A stretch of 64,000 nt of DNA from Kingella potus. Its GTDB lineage: Bacteria > Pseudomonadota > Gammaproteobacteria > Burkholderiales > Neisseriaceae. How positions within the stretch are numbered: the stretch's first letter is position 1; the number at the start of each line of letters is the position of its first letter. Made by a program: the position numbers and the translations under genes. The DNA lies in contig NZ_UGJJ01000001.1 in assembly GCF_900451175.1 (NCBI RefSeq), positions 806,001 to 870,000 on the forward strand. Direction: 5' to 3'. The notes below the pieces were generated by a model. It worked only from the letters and a program-made list of their open reading frames with translations, was not told the DNA's origin and did no database searches. Shown one piece after another: positions 40,876 to 49,098 of the stretch.

Positions 40876-42171
40876 TTATTGTGCGCCGACGGTTACGGCG
40901 TTGGCTTTTGCGGGATCCAGCCTGCGCTGCCAGGCTGCCCTGACTTGCGCGGCGGTTACGGCTTCGATTTGCTGTGTGTAGCGGTCGTAGTAGTTGAGCG
41001 GCAGGTTGTTCACGCCGATGTTGGCGGCGAGGGCGACGGTTTTGGCGTTGGTGTCGTGGCTCATGGGGAAGCTGCCGGTGATGTTGTCTTTGGCTTGGCG
41101 CAGTTCGGCTTCGGTGGGGCCGGTTGCGACGAAGTCGGCGATGACTTGGCGTGCGGCGGCGAGGGCTTCTGCCGCGCTGCTTTTTTTGGTGGTGAAAGAC
41201 ACGGCAAACGGGCCTTTGCGGGCAAGCGGGGTGTAGCCGGAGGATACGCCGTAAACCAGGCCTTTTTCGTCGCGCAGGGTTTTCATCAGGCGGCTGTCGA
41301 AACCGCCGCCGCCGAGGATGTAGTTGCCCACGGCAAGGGCGTGGCGGTCGGGGCTTTGGCGTTCGGCGAAAGGCAGGCCGATGGCGACGGCGGCCTGTTC
41401 TTTGCCGGAAAAGGGCAGGTTTGCGCTGCGGCCTGCGGCGGCGGGCGCAGGCGGGATGTCCCGCACGGCGGCGGTGTCGGGCAGGCCGTCGAGTAGGGCG
41501 GCGGCGGCGGTGTCGGCCTGTTTGCGGGTAAGGTCGCCGACGATGGCGATGTAGGCGTTGTTTTTGGCGTACAGGCTGCGGTGGTGGCGTTTGAGGGTGT
41601 CGGCGGAAACGGCAAGGATGTCGGTTTCTTCAAGGCGCGCGTTGTTGGCATAGGGGTGGCTGCCGTAGTTGAGTTTTGCCAGTTCGCGGGCGGCGGCGAA
41701 GGCGGGGTTGCTGAGGTTTTGCCGCAGGGCGGTGGCGGCTTGTTTTTTCTCTCGTTCGAGAACGGCGGAATCGAAGACGGGATGGGCGATGATTTGGTTG
41801 GCGAGTTTGAGGCCGTCTGAAAGGGTTTGCGGCCTGCTGAGAGAGGCGAAGGAAACGGCGGCGTTTTCGACACCCGCGCTTGATCCTATGCTTACGCCGA
41901 GGCGGTTGGCTTCATCGCGGAGCTGCTCTTCGCTGTATTTGCTGCTGCCGGAATCGAGCATGGCGGCGGTGAAGGAGGCCGCGCCTTTTTCGCTTTCGCC
42001 GGCCTGCCCCGCGCCTTTGAAGGTGATGCCGATATTGACGATGGGCAGCCCGTGGCGTTCGACGAGGACGACGGTTGCACCGTCTTTGGTCTGCCAGCGT
42101 TGGAATTCGGGGGCGGCATGGATGGGGGCGGCGGCGAGGAAAACGGGGAGGATAAGGAGGATTTTGTTCAT
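40876..42171 (-). CDS. M16-family peptidase-like subunit without zinc site
   Basis: 431 residues with a signal peptide (about 1-19, PIHAA). The fold is that of insulinase-like M16 proteins (FKGAGQAGESEKGAASFTAAMLD), but the HxxEH zinc motif is absent; the corresponding region reads GAASFTAAM. Such proteins pair with a catalytic M16 partner, here the upstream gene, whose stop overlaps this start by 4 bp. The substrate is unknown. The start ATG at 42171 sits in an ATGA overlap, implying translational coupling. Confidence 0.87.
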   Translation of the reverse strand: MNKILLILPVFLAAAPIHAAPEFQRWQTKDGATVVLVERHGLPIVNIGITFKGAGQAGESEKGAASFTAAMLDSGSSKYSEEQLRDEANRLGVSIGSSAGVENAAVSFASLSRPQTLSDGLKLANQIIAHPVFDSAVLEREKKQAATALRQNLSNPAFAAARELAKLNYGSHPYANNARLEETDILAVSADTLKRHHRSLYAKNNAYIAIVGDLTRKQADTAAAALLDGLPDTAAVRDIPPAPAAAGRSANLPFSGKEQAAVAIGLPFAERQSPDRHALAVGNYILGGGGFDSRLMKTLRDEKGLVYGVSSGYTPLARKGPFAVSFTTKKSSAAEALAAARQVIADFVATGPTEAELRQAKDNITGSFPMSHDTNAKTVALAANIGVNNLPLNYYDRYTQQIEAVTAAQVRAAWQRRLDPAKANAVTVGAQ

Positions 42172-43553
42172 TTTTCTGCCTTGTTGCGGATGATGCGGGC
42201 GGAGGGGGTTTTCAGACGGCCTGTACGCTGCCGCGCCGCGTTCTGCTGCTGCGGCAGCACTGTGATTTCGGCGGCGGGGCTTTGGAGCAGGAGACGGGCG
42301 GCGGCCTGCACCTGCGCAGGCGTTACCGCGAGCAGGCGGCGCAGCACTTCGTCTTCGGTCTGCCAGCCGAAGCCGTTGTGTTCGAGTGTGCCCAGCATGT
42401 CGGCGCGGCTGCGTACGGAGTCTTTGGCGAAGATTTTTTCGGCTTCAAGGGGATGGCGGATGAGTTCGAGTTCCTGCGGCGTTACGCCGTGTTCGGCGAT
42501 GTCGCGGATTTCGCCGGTGAGGCGGGCTTTGAGCGCGGCGGGCGTTACGCCGCCGTTGGGCATGGCGGTAACGGCGAAGAGGGCATTTTTACGGCCGTAG
42601 TTGTTGTAGCCTGCGGACACGGCCAGTGCCACTGCGTCGCCGCGTTGCAGTTTTTTGTCGTAGCGTGCCGAATCGGTGCCGGCCAGCACCAGCGAGAGCA
42701 TTTCCAGCGCGTAGGGCATTTCGTCGGTAATTTTTTGCGCACGCGGCATGCGCCAGCCGATGCCGACAATGGGTTGGGCGGTGGCGGCGCGGATTTCGGC
42801 GGTAAACAGAGGTTCGGCGAAGGCGGGGTTTTCGGCTTCATCGTTGCGCGGCGGCAGCTCGCGGGCGGGAATGCCGCCGAAAAGTTTTTCCACCGTTTTA
42901 ACCGTGTCTTGCGCGTTTACGCCGCCGACGATGACCAGCGTGGCGTTGTTCGGTGCATACCATTGGCGGTACCACGCGCGCAGATCGTCGGCTTTGAGCG
43001 TGTGCAGGTCGTCCATATAGCCGATAACCGGAGCGCGGTTGAAAGGCTTGTGCCACATATTGATATTGAGCGTTTCCCACATTTTGCCGGCGGGGCTGTC
43101 TTCGGTGCGCAAACGCCGCTCTTCGCGGATCACATCCATTTCGTTGGCGAAATCACGGTCGCTGAAATTGAGGCCGGTCATGCGGTCGGCCTCCATTTTC
43201 AGCACTTCTTCCAGATTTTTTGCCGCAATATCGGTGGTGTACACCGTTTCCGTGCGGTTGGTGTAGGCATTGTCGCTGCCGCCCAGCGCGGCAATGCGGC
43301 GGCTGAACGCCCCCGCAGGCACGGCTTTCGTGCCTTTGAACATCATATGTTCGAGCGCGTGGCTCAGCCCTGTTTTGCCCGTGTGTTCGTCCACGCTGCC
43401 CACCTTGTACCACAGCCGCACCGCCGCCACCGGCGCACGCTTGTCTTCCGACACCAGCACCTTCATCCCGTTGTCCAGCTTCAAGTGCAGCGTCTGCGCT
43501 TCGAGCGCGGGTGCGGCGGACAGCAGGAAAATCCACAAATAACGCTTTACCAC
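42168..43553 (-). CDS. M16-family zinc metallopeptidase (catalytic)
   Basis: 461-residue exported protease with a signal peptide (about 1-19). The inverted zinc motif HALEH is at 65-69, with a downstream glutamate in TTDIAAKNLEEVLKMEADRM as the likely third ligand. The R/Y pair needed for M16 catalysis is expected in the second half but was not checked residue by residue. It forms a two-gene unit with the zinc-less partner. A reverse DUS encodes GRLKTP near the C-terminus, in a tail that is probably disordered. Confidence 0.9.
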   Translation of the reverse strand: MVKRYLWIFLLSAAPALEAQTLHLKLDNGMKVLVSEDKRAPVAAVRLWYKVGSVDEHTGKTGLSHALEHMMFKGTKAVPAGAFSRRIAALGGSDNAYTNRTETVYTTDIAAKNLEEVLKMEADRMTGLNFSDRDFANEMDVIREERRLRTEDSPAGKMWETLNINMWHKPFNRAPVIGYMDDLHTLKADDLRAWYRQWYAPNNATLVIVGGVNAQDTVKTVEKLFGGIPARELPPRNDEAENPAFAEPLFTAEIRAATAQPIVGIGWRMPRAQKITDEMPYALEMLSLVLAGTDSARYDKKLQRGDAVALAVSAGYNNYGRKNALFAVTAMPNGGVTPAALKARLTGEIRDIAEHGVTPQELELIRHPLEAEKIFAKDSVRSRADMLGTLEHNGFGWQTEDEVLRRLLAVTPAQVQAAARLLLQSPAAEITVLPQQQNAARQRTGRLKTPSARIIRNKAEK

Positions 43554-43601
43554 GCAGCATCCTTTCCAAAAATGCGAAAAGCCGCCATCTTAGCGGCACA
43601 A

Positions 43602-43613
43602 ATGCCGTCTGAA
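43602..43613 (+). other. Single DUS of the ATGCCGTCTGAA dialect
   Basis: Exact match to the meningococcal/gonococcal 12-mer, the only one I found in a window otherwise dominated by AGGCCGTCTGAA. It lies upstream of ftsY. Confidence 0.8.
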
Positions 43614-43781
43614 AAGCAAAAAAGGCCGCCCGACGCATCCCGCTTGCGTTACAATCCGCCGCCTGACAAGCCGCGCGGCAAAAGGAACACATCCTTGTTG
43701 CGCCTGCTCAAACGCCGCCGCACCAATCAAAGCGGTATCCGGGCAAACCGGTACAAACCGCCCCCGAAGGAACATACAGCA

Positions 43782-45251
43782 ATGGCACTATTCGACTTCC
43801 TCTTCAAACGCAAAACCGACACTCCCGCCCCTCCCGTTTCAGAAGACAGCCCGCCAACGCAGAGGCCGTCTGAAAACGACATCCCCGCACCGCCCGCAGC
43901 CGAAGCCGCAGAAGCCGTAGAAGCCGTAGAAGCTGCAGAAGCCGCCGACGAACGCGAGCAATTCCTGCGCGACATCCGCAGCAGCAGCAACAGCAGCCAG
44001 CGCAGCAGCCTGCTGCGTTCCGATGCGGGAAACAGTACGCAAGACGCAGCGGAACACGAAAACGCAACACAGGAAAACACAGCATCCGACCCCGTTTCAG
44101 ATGGCCTCGAAGCAACAAACAGGCCGTCTGAAAACCCAAACCCGTCCGCCCGGTCGGCGCAAGAAACAGCGGCAGACGCAACGGCTGACGAGCCGACCGC
44201 CGCGCATACGGATACCTGCGCAACGGTACACAGGCCGTCTGAAAACCGCCCCGCAGCCGACGCGGCAACGGCAGAAACGGCAACAGGCGCAAACCCGCCC
44301 GCCGTCCGCGCAGAAGAGCCGCCCGCAGCCGAAAGCCGCAGCGGCTGGGCGGCGCGGCTCAAACAAGGCCTCGGCAAATCGCGCGACAAAATGGCCAAAT
44401 CCCTCGCCGGCGTGTTCGGCGGCGGCAAAATCGACGAAGACCTCTACGAAGAACTCGAAACCGTTCTGCTCACCAGCGACATGGGCATCGAAGCCACAGA
44501 TCAAATCATGGAAGACGTGCGCCGCCGCGTTTCCCTGAAAGGCCTGTCCGACGGCACCGAACTGCGCCGCGCCCTCAAAGAATCCCTGTACGAGATGCTC
44601 GCCCCGCTGGAAAAACCCCTCGAAATCCCCGACAACGGCCAACCCTTCGTCATCATGATGGCCGGCATCAACGGCGCGGGCAAAACCACCTCCATCGGCA
44701 AACTGGCCAAATATTTCCAACAGCAGGGCCAATCCGTCATCCTGGCCGCCGGCGACACCTTCCGCGCCGCCGCCCGCGAACAGCTCCAAGAATGGGGCGC
44801 GCGCAACGGCGTAACTGTGGTTTCCCAAGAAAAAGGGGATGCCGCCGCCGTCTGCTACGATGCCGTCGAGTCTGCCAAAGCCCGCCATACCGGCATCGTC
44901 CTCGCCGATACCGCCGGCCGCCTGCCCACCCAGCTTCATCTGATGGAAGAAATCAAAAAAGTGAAGCGCGTCCTGCAAAAAGCCATGCCCGACGCACCGC
45001 ACGAAATCATCGTCGTTTTGGACGCAAACATCGGCCAAAACGCCGTGAACCAGGTCATTGCCTTCGATGACGCGCTGGGCGTAACCGGCCTCATCGTTAC
45101 CAAACTCGACGGCACCGCCAAAGGCGGCGTACTCGCCGCCCTCGCCGCCGCCCGCCCGATTCCCGTGCGCTACATCGGCGTGGGCGAAGGCATAGACGAT
45201 TTGCGCCCCTTCGATGCCCGCGCCTTTGTGGACGCGTTAATCGACGGCTGA
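43782..45251 (+). CDS. ftsY: Signal recognition particle receptor FtsY
   Basis: 489-residue GTPase that docks SRP-ribosome complexes at the membrane. The acidic A domain (about 1-185) is followed by the NG domain with GINGAGKTTSIGKLA (G1), DTFRAAAREQL, DTAGRLPTQ and TKLDGTAKGG. The A domain contains three DUS-encoded RPSEN repeats (28-32, 114-118, 151-155) and one reverse, imperfect DUS (VSDGLE). The ATG at 43782 follows CCCGAAGGAACATACAGC; the much longer upstream open frame is not coding. Confidence 0.96.
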   Translation: MALFDFLFKRKTDTPAPPVSEDSPPTQRPSENDIPAPPAAEAAEAVEAVEAAEAADEREQFLRDIRSSSNSSQRSSLLRSDAGNSTQDAAEHENATQENTASDPVSDGLEATNRPSENPNPSARSAQETAADATADEPTAAHTDTCATVHRPSENRPAADAATAETATGANPPAVRAEEPPAAESRSGWAARLKQGLGKSRDKMAKSLAGVFGGGKIDEDLYEELETVLLTSDMGIEATDQIMEDVRRRVSLKGLSDGTELRRALKESLYEMLAPLEKPLEIPDNGQPFVIMMAGINGAGKTTSIGKLAKYFQQQGQSVILAAGDTFRAAAREQLQEWGARNGVTVVSQEKGDAAAVCYDAVESAKARHTGIVLADTAGRLPTQLHLMEEIKKVKRVLQKAMPDAPHEIIVVLDANIGQNAVNQVIAFDDALGVTGLIVTKLDGTAKGGVLAALAAARPIPVRYIGVGEGIDDLRPFDARAFVDALIDG

Positions 45252-45277
45252 TTCCGATTCGCCGGCGAAGTAAAGAA

Positions 45278-45307
45278 AGGCCGTCTGAAAATGTTTTCAG
45301 ACGGCCT
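45278..45307 (+). terminator. DUS hairpin terminator of ftsY
   Basis: AAAGGCCGTCTGAAAATG..TTTTCAGACGGCCTTT with a minimal loop, 27 bp past the stop. Confidence 0.7.
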
Positions 45308-45394
45308 TTCCGTGTTTTTTAACAACACCGCTGCTGTATTGCACGGCAACAAACAGCGGAGGTGTCTTCGCCCATTCCCACATATGCCGCTGCT

Positions 45395-45424
45395 GTGGGG
45401 TGTGCCGCCTCGGCGACGCACGCG
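45395..45424 (+). repeat. REP-like palindrome
   Basis: TGTGGGGTGTGCCGC-CTC-GGCGACGCACGCG; the left border is degenerate. Confidence 0.5.
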
Positions 45425-45541
45425 TTTTCTGTTTGGTAACAAATCCACGCGGTTTTCAAAGTATCGGAACATACAATAAAAAATGCGTCCTTGCCGTACT
45501 CTCCATACTGTCTGCGGCTTTTTGTCCGATTATTAAAACGA

Positions 45542-45571
45542 AGGCCGTCTGAAAACGTTTTCAGACGGCCT
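45542..45571 (-). terminator. DUS hairpin terminator of the 94-residue gene
   Basis: Paired DUS with a 6-base loop, 17 bp past the stop on the minus strand. Confidence 0.65.
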
Positions 45572-45587
45572 GTTTGTTGTGAAGCGG

Positions 45588-45872
45588 TCAGATGCCGAAC
45601 GAGGCGATGGACGATTCGATGTCCTGCATGGTGTGCTGGTCTTCGAGTGCTTCGCCGACGGTAATGCCGTAACGGGCACCGGTATCACGGCCGGTCTGCT
45701 TGGAGATTTCGGCGCGGGTAACGTATTCGAGCAGGGTTTCGCGCTCTTCTTCGTTCAGGCAGCGCAATGCGCCCGCGTGGATTTTGATGTCTTCGTAATC
45801 GTCGATGACGATGGTTTTGGGATCGAAGGCGGCATGCCATTCGTTGCGCAGCATGTTCAACAGTTTTTTCAT
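45588..45872 (-). CDS. Conserved-looking 94-residue protein of unknown function
   Basis: Small acidic soluble protein (MKKLLNMLRNEWHAAFDPKT start). It has a possible helix-turn segment around EEERETLLEYVTRAEISKQTG and ends QDIESSIASFGI. No motif identifies a family. A TATAAT on the minus strand at 45916-45911 gives it its own promoter. It lies directly downstream of the small RNA candidate at 45991-46085, which ends in a terminator, so the two are probably separate transcripts. Confidence 0.7.
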   Translation of the reverse strand: MKKLLNMLRNEWHAAFDPKTIVIDDYEDIKIHAGALRCLNEEERETLLEYVTRAEISKQTGRDTGARYGITVGEALEDQHTMQDIESSIASFGI

Positions 45873-45990
45873 ATTTGGCCCCGTTAGGTGTTGTTTTGTT
45901 GTATGGCCGCATTATAGTACAACTCCGGATAAATGGTATATTTTTTTGACGTACGGTGTATGAATTTGTGTAAATGTGGATTTTACAGGC

Positions 45991-46085
45991 AAAAAAAATG
46001 CCGTCCGACAAGCGGACGGCCAAACACATTATGGGAAAACGTCATAGAAAAAACCGCACGGGCAAGGGATTAGACCCGAGCGGCA
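45991..46085 (-). ncRNA. Candidate small RNA, sibling 1 (after suhB)
   Basis: Minus strand: a promoter (see 46092-46120) and predicted start near 46085. Next is a 5' hairpin CCGCTCGGG/CCCGTGCGG with one mismatch, then an unpaired run containing TTTTTTC and ACGTTTTCCC and the 16-mer CCATAATGTGTTTGGC. It ends in GCCGTCCG/CGGACGGC (46020-46000) with eight T. The last 45 nt are nearly repeated in the candidate at 50286-50380. The layout resembles Hfq-binding sRNAs. Only expression data can confirm it; the 5' hairpin plus T-run could alternatively be the suhB terminator. Confidence 0.6.
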
Positions 46086-46091
46086 CGGCGG

Positions 46092-46120
46092 ATTATACGG
46101 GCGGACGGCTTGCTGTGCAA
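46092..46120 (-). promoter_or_regulatory. Sigma-70 promoter of small RNA candidate 1
   Basis: Minus strand TTGCAC (46120-46115), 17-bp spacer, TATAAT (46097-46092). It lies 39 bp after the suhB stop with no protein gene behind it for more than 200 bp. Confidence 0.75.
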
Positions 46121-46158
46121 TTTTTTTCTTTCGGTTTGGACGGGCGCGGGTGGCGGAT

Positions 46159-46947
46159 TTACTGGTTGGCGCGTATCCATGCGAGCCAGGGGGCGAAGAG
46201 TTCGGGATTGAGGGCGGCGATGGCGGAGCGTTGGAAGACGTGTCCGCCGCTCCAAAAGTCGTCGCCTTCGAGGGTGGCGATGCAGCCGCCGGCTTCGGCC
46301 AGGATGAGTGCGCCGGCGGCGTAGTCCCACAGCTTCTGACCGCCGTGGACGTATACGTCCATGCGTCCGGCGGCAAGGTAGCACCAGTCGAGGGTGCTGC
46401 TGCCCATGCTGCGGATGCTGCCGACGGGGGACAGGGTGTTCATGCGGCCGGCCAGCGTGCCCGAGCGCAGGTATTTGATTTCCACGCCGGCGATGGCGCG
46501 GTGCAGTTTTTTGCCGCGCACGGCCAGCGGCAGGCGGCGGCCGTTGAGAAACGCGCCTTTGCCCGCTTCGGCGGCGAAGCATTCGTCGGCCACGGGGTCG
46601 TACACCACGCCGAGTACGGATTTGCCACGGCGCATGAGGGCGGCGGAGAGGGCGAAGTGGGGAAAGCCGTTGGCGAAGTTGGTGGTGCCGTCGATGGGAT
46701 CGACCACCCATAGGCCGTCGTGGTTGTGCAGCCAGAGGTCGCGCTGCGTTTCGTCGTCCATTTCTTCGCCGAGCATCGGGCAGTCGGCGATTTGCGGCAG
46801 GGCGGCGGCGAAAGCGGCCTGCGCGGCGAGATCGGCTTCGGTAAGGATGCTGCCGTCGGGCTTTTCGTTTGCGCCTGCGTTGAGAAAGTACGGCATCACT
46901 TCGGTGCGGGCGATGTGTTTGACCAGTGTTTGTAACGCTTGCAGCAC
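46159..46947 (-). CDS. suhB: Inositol-1-monophosphatase family protein SuhB
   Basis: 262-residue Mg-dependent phosphatase; SuhB also acts in rRNA antitermination in E. coli. Metal-ligand motifs are GEEMDDETQ near 67-73, WVVDPIDGTTNFANG near 81-95 and the C-terminal LWDYAAGALILAEAGG. Length and motif order fit the family. A DUS-type inverted pair lies upstream (46972-47001) between it and the divergent rsmE. Confidence 0.93.
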   Translation of the reverse strand: MLQALQTLVKHIARTEVMPYFLNAGANEKPDGSILTEADLAAQAAFAAALPQIADCPMLGEEMDDETQRDLWLHNHDGLWVVDPIDGTTNFANGFPHFALSAALMRRGKSVLGVVYDPVADECFAAEAGKGAFLNGRRLPLAVRGKKLHRAIAGVEIKYLRSGTLAGRMNTLSPVGSIRSMGSSTLDWCYLAAGRMDVYVHGGQKLWDYAAGALILAEAGGCIATLEGDDFWSGGHVFQRSAIAALNPELFAPWLAWIRANQ

Positions 46948-46971
46948 GGTATGGTCCTTTTATTCCGTTGC

Positions 46972-47001
46972 GGCCGTCTGAAAAGCATTTTCAGACGGCC
47001 T
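46972..47001. repeat. DUS-type inverted pair between suhB and rsmE
   Basis: GGCCGTCTGAA preceded by C instead of A, with the full complement at 46990-47001. It sits between divergent starts, so it is not a terminator in the usual sense. A TATAAT for rsmE follows near 47009. Confidence 0.55.
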
Positions 47002-47044
47002 TTCTTGTATAATCGCAAACTATATTAACCGATTTTTACCGATT

Positions 47045-47764
47045 ATGCCCCGCTTCTTCGCCGACACCGCGCTTTGCTGCGGCGCAACCGTTTCCCTGCC
47101 CGACAATGTGGTGCGCCATCTGCACGTTTTGCGCTGTCGGGCGGGCGGGGAAATCGTGCTGTTTAACGGAGACGGCTGCGAATATTCCGCCGTACTCGCG
47201 CGGTTGGACAAGCGCGCGGCGGCGGCGGAAATTCTGGCGCAGAGGCCGTCTGAAAACGAGTCCCCGCTGGCGGTTACGCTGGTGCAGGCTGTGTCTGCGG
47301 GGGAGCGGATGGATTTTACCCTGCAAAAAAGCGTCGAATTGGGCGTGTGCGAAATCATCCCCGTGGTCAGCACCCGATCGGTAGTGCGGCTTGAGGGCGA
47401 GCGGGCGCACAGGCGCGTTGCCCGCTGGCAGGACATCGTTGTGTCCGCCTGCGAGCAGAGCGGCCGCTGCATGATTCCGAAAGTGCGGCCGCTGCTGTCC
47501 TACCAAGAGGCTCTGGCGCACCTGCCCGATGCGGGCGCGAAGCTCCTGATGAGCCTCAACGGCCGCCAAAGCCTGCGCGACATTCCGCCGCCGCAAAGTG
47601 TTGTTTTGATGGCCGGCCCCGAAGGCGGCTGGACGGCGCAGGAAGAAGCCGCGGCCTTTGCCGCCGGTTTTGCCGGCTTCGCCCTCGGCCGCCGCGTTCT
47701 GCGCACCGAAACCGCCGCCCTCGCCGCCCTCGCCGCCATGCAGACCCTGTGGGGCGATTTTTAA
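47045..47764 (+). CDS. rsmE: 16S rRNA (uracil-1498-N3)-methyltransferase
   Basis: 239-residue SPOUT-class methyltransferase acting on the 30S subunit. The N-terminal PUA-like part (MPRFFADTALCCGATVSLPDNVVRHLHVLR) is followed by the knot region with LMAGPEGGWTAQE and FALGRRVLRTETAALAAL. A DUS encodes QRPSENES near residue 73. It is followed by a DUS pair and prmA, both ribosome-modifying genes. Confidence 0.94.
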   Translation: MPRFFADTALCCGATVSLPDNVVRHLHVLRCRAGGEIVLFNGDGCEYSAVLARLDKRAAAAEILAQRPSENESPLAVTLVQAVSAGERMDFTLQKSVELGVCEIIPVVSTRSVVRLEGERAHRRVARWQDIVVSACEQSGRCMIPKVRPLLSYQEALAHLPDAGAKLLMSLNGRQSLRDIPPPQSVVLMAGPEGGWTAQEEAAAFAAGFAGFALGRRVLRTETAALAALAAMQTLWGDF

Positions 47765-47788
47765 CATCTGTTCCGACCAGCCCGTTTG

Positions 47789-47850
47789 AGGCCGTCTGAA
47801 AATGCGGATTGCGCAGCCCAAAGCGCGGTTTCCGTGTTTTCAGACGGCCT
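47789..47850. repeat. DUS inverted pair between rsmE and prmA
   Basis: DUS 47789-47800 and complement 47839-47850 with a 38-base loop, ending 38 bp before prmA. Confidence 0.6.
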
Positions 47851-47888
47851 GCAATCCCGCAAACCCGATATTTTTCAGAAAGCCCGAC

Positions 47889-48776
47889 ATGACCTACCGG
47901 CAAACCACTTTCATCGTTAACGAACGCACCGCCGAAGAATTTTCCGACGCATTGATGGCATACGGCGCGCTCTCCGCCGCCATCGAAGATGCCTACGCCG
48001 GCACGGAGGAAGAACAAGCCATCTTCGGCGAGCCGGGTATGCCCGCCGAACAGGTTTGGCAAAACAGCAAAGTGCTGGCCCTGTTTGCCGGAGATGCCGA
48101 CGTAGCCGCCGCCATTGCCGCCGCCGCCGCATCTTTGGGCATTGCCGTGCCGCCCTACCGCAGCGAAGAGCTGCCCGAACAAGACTGGGTGCGCCTGACC
48201 CAGTCCCAGTTCGAACCCATCCGCATTTCCGACCGCCTGTGGATTACCCCTTCGTGGCACACCGCCCCCGACCCCGCCGCCGTCAGCCTGCAACTAGACC
48301 CCGGGCTGGCCTTCGGCACCGGCAGCCACCCCACCACCCGTTTGTGCCTGCAATGGCTGGACCGGCATCTCAAAGGCGGCGAAACCGTACTCGACTACGG
48401 CTGCGGCTCGGGCATTCTCGCCATTGCCGCCCTCAAACTCGGTGCCGCTGCCGCCGACGGCACCGACATCGACCCGCAGGCCGTGTCCGCCGCGCAAAGC
48501 AATGCCGCCACCAACGCTGTTCCCGCCCGTTTCTTTCTGCCCGACGCGCTGCCGGCAGGGCAGTACGGCATCGTTCTTGCCAATATTCTTGCCAACCCCC
48601 TGCGCCTGCTCGCCGCCCTGTTGGCCGAGCGCACGCAGCAAGGCGGCCGCATTGTCCTCTCCGGCCTGTTGGCCGAACAGGCGGGCGAGCTGTCCGCCGT
48701 TTACAGCCAATGGTTCGACCTTGATCCCGCCGTCAGCGACGAAGGCTGGGCTTGTTTGAGCGGAGTGAAACGCTGA
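47889..48776 (+). CDS. prmA: Ribosomal protein L11 methyltransferase
   Basis: 295-residue SAM-dependent enzyme that trimethylates L11. The N-terminal substrate-recognition domain precedes the Rossmann domain: LDPGLAFGTGSHPTTRLCL, then LDYGCGSGILAIAALKLGA (SAM-binding motif I) and IVLANILANPL (NPPY-equivalent). The ATG at 47889 starts MTYRQTTFIV, while the longer frame would read through a DUS. Transcription probably continues from rsmE. Confidence 0.94.
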   Translation: MTYRQTTFIVNERTAEEFSDALMAYGALSAAIEDAYAGTEEEQAIFGEPGMPAEQVWQNSKVLALFAGDADVAAAIAAAAASLGIAVPPYRSEELPEQDWVRLTQSQFEPIRISDRLWITPSWHTAPDPAAVSLQLDPGLAFGTGSHPTTRLCLQWLDRHLKGGETVLDYGCGSGILAIAALKLGAAAADGTDIDPQAVSAAQSNAATNAVPARFFLPDALPAGQYGIVLANILANPLRLLAALLAERTQQGGRIVLSGLLAEQAGELSAVYSQWFDLDPAVSDEGWACLSGVKR

Positions 48777-48795
48777 GTTCGGCCAACGCAGGAAA

Positions 48796-48834
48796 AGGCC
48801 GTCTGAAAACCATAAAACAGTTTTCAGACGGCCT
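48796..48834 (+). terminator. DUS hairpin terminator of prmA
   Basis: Paired DUS 48796-48807 / 48823-48834, 19 bp past the stop, then TTCGC. Confidence 0.65.
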
Positions 48835-48863
48835 TTCGCTTTTTGCCGCCTTGCTACCGTCGT

Positions 48864-49046
48864 GTAGGGTGTGCCGCCTAAGCGGCGCACGCGTCTTTTG
48901 CTGCGCTACGGATTTGTTTGCTGAAATCTTTGCCAAACCGCTGTTGCTTTTTTGCAGGCATAAACACAGAGACGATTCGGGGATTTTTACATTCCCATCG
49001 TGCGGGAATCCGCAATCGCGTGCGTCGCTTAGGCGACACACCCTAC
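48864..49046. repeat. Inverted pair of REP-like palindromes around a dRS3-like repeat
   Basis: Forward copy 48864-48893 (GTAGGGTGTGCCGC-CTAA-GCGGCGCACGCG) and reverse copy 49017-49046 (CGCGTGCGTCGC-TTAG-GCGACACACCCTAC) flank about 120 bp. Confidence 0.65.
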
Positions 49047-49058
49047 TTTAAACGGCAG

Positions 49059-49098
49059 AGGCCGTCTGAAAACCCGTTGCAAGGTTTTCAGACGGCCT
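49059..49098 (-). terminator. DUS hairpin terminator of gap
   Basis: Paired DUS 49059-49070 / 49087-49098, 21 bp past the gap stop. Confidence 0.65.

Larger units (their letters stand above)
45252..45587. other. Intergenic region after ftsY
   Basis: Two DUS hairpins and one REP-like palindrome; no gene seen. Confidence 0.5.

Noticed and set aside
42282..43781. A 989-residue plus-strand frame that would extend FtsY upstream by 500 residues
   Set aside because: The extension runs antisense to the M16 peptidase gene, and FtsY homologues begin at MALFDFLFKRK (43782) with a good ribosome-binding site.
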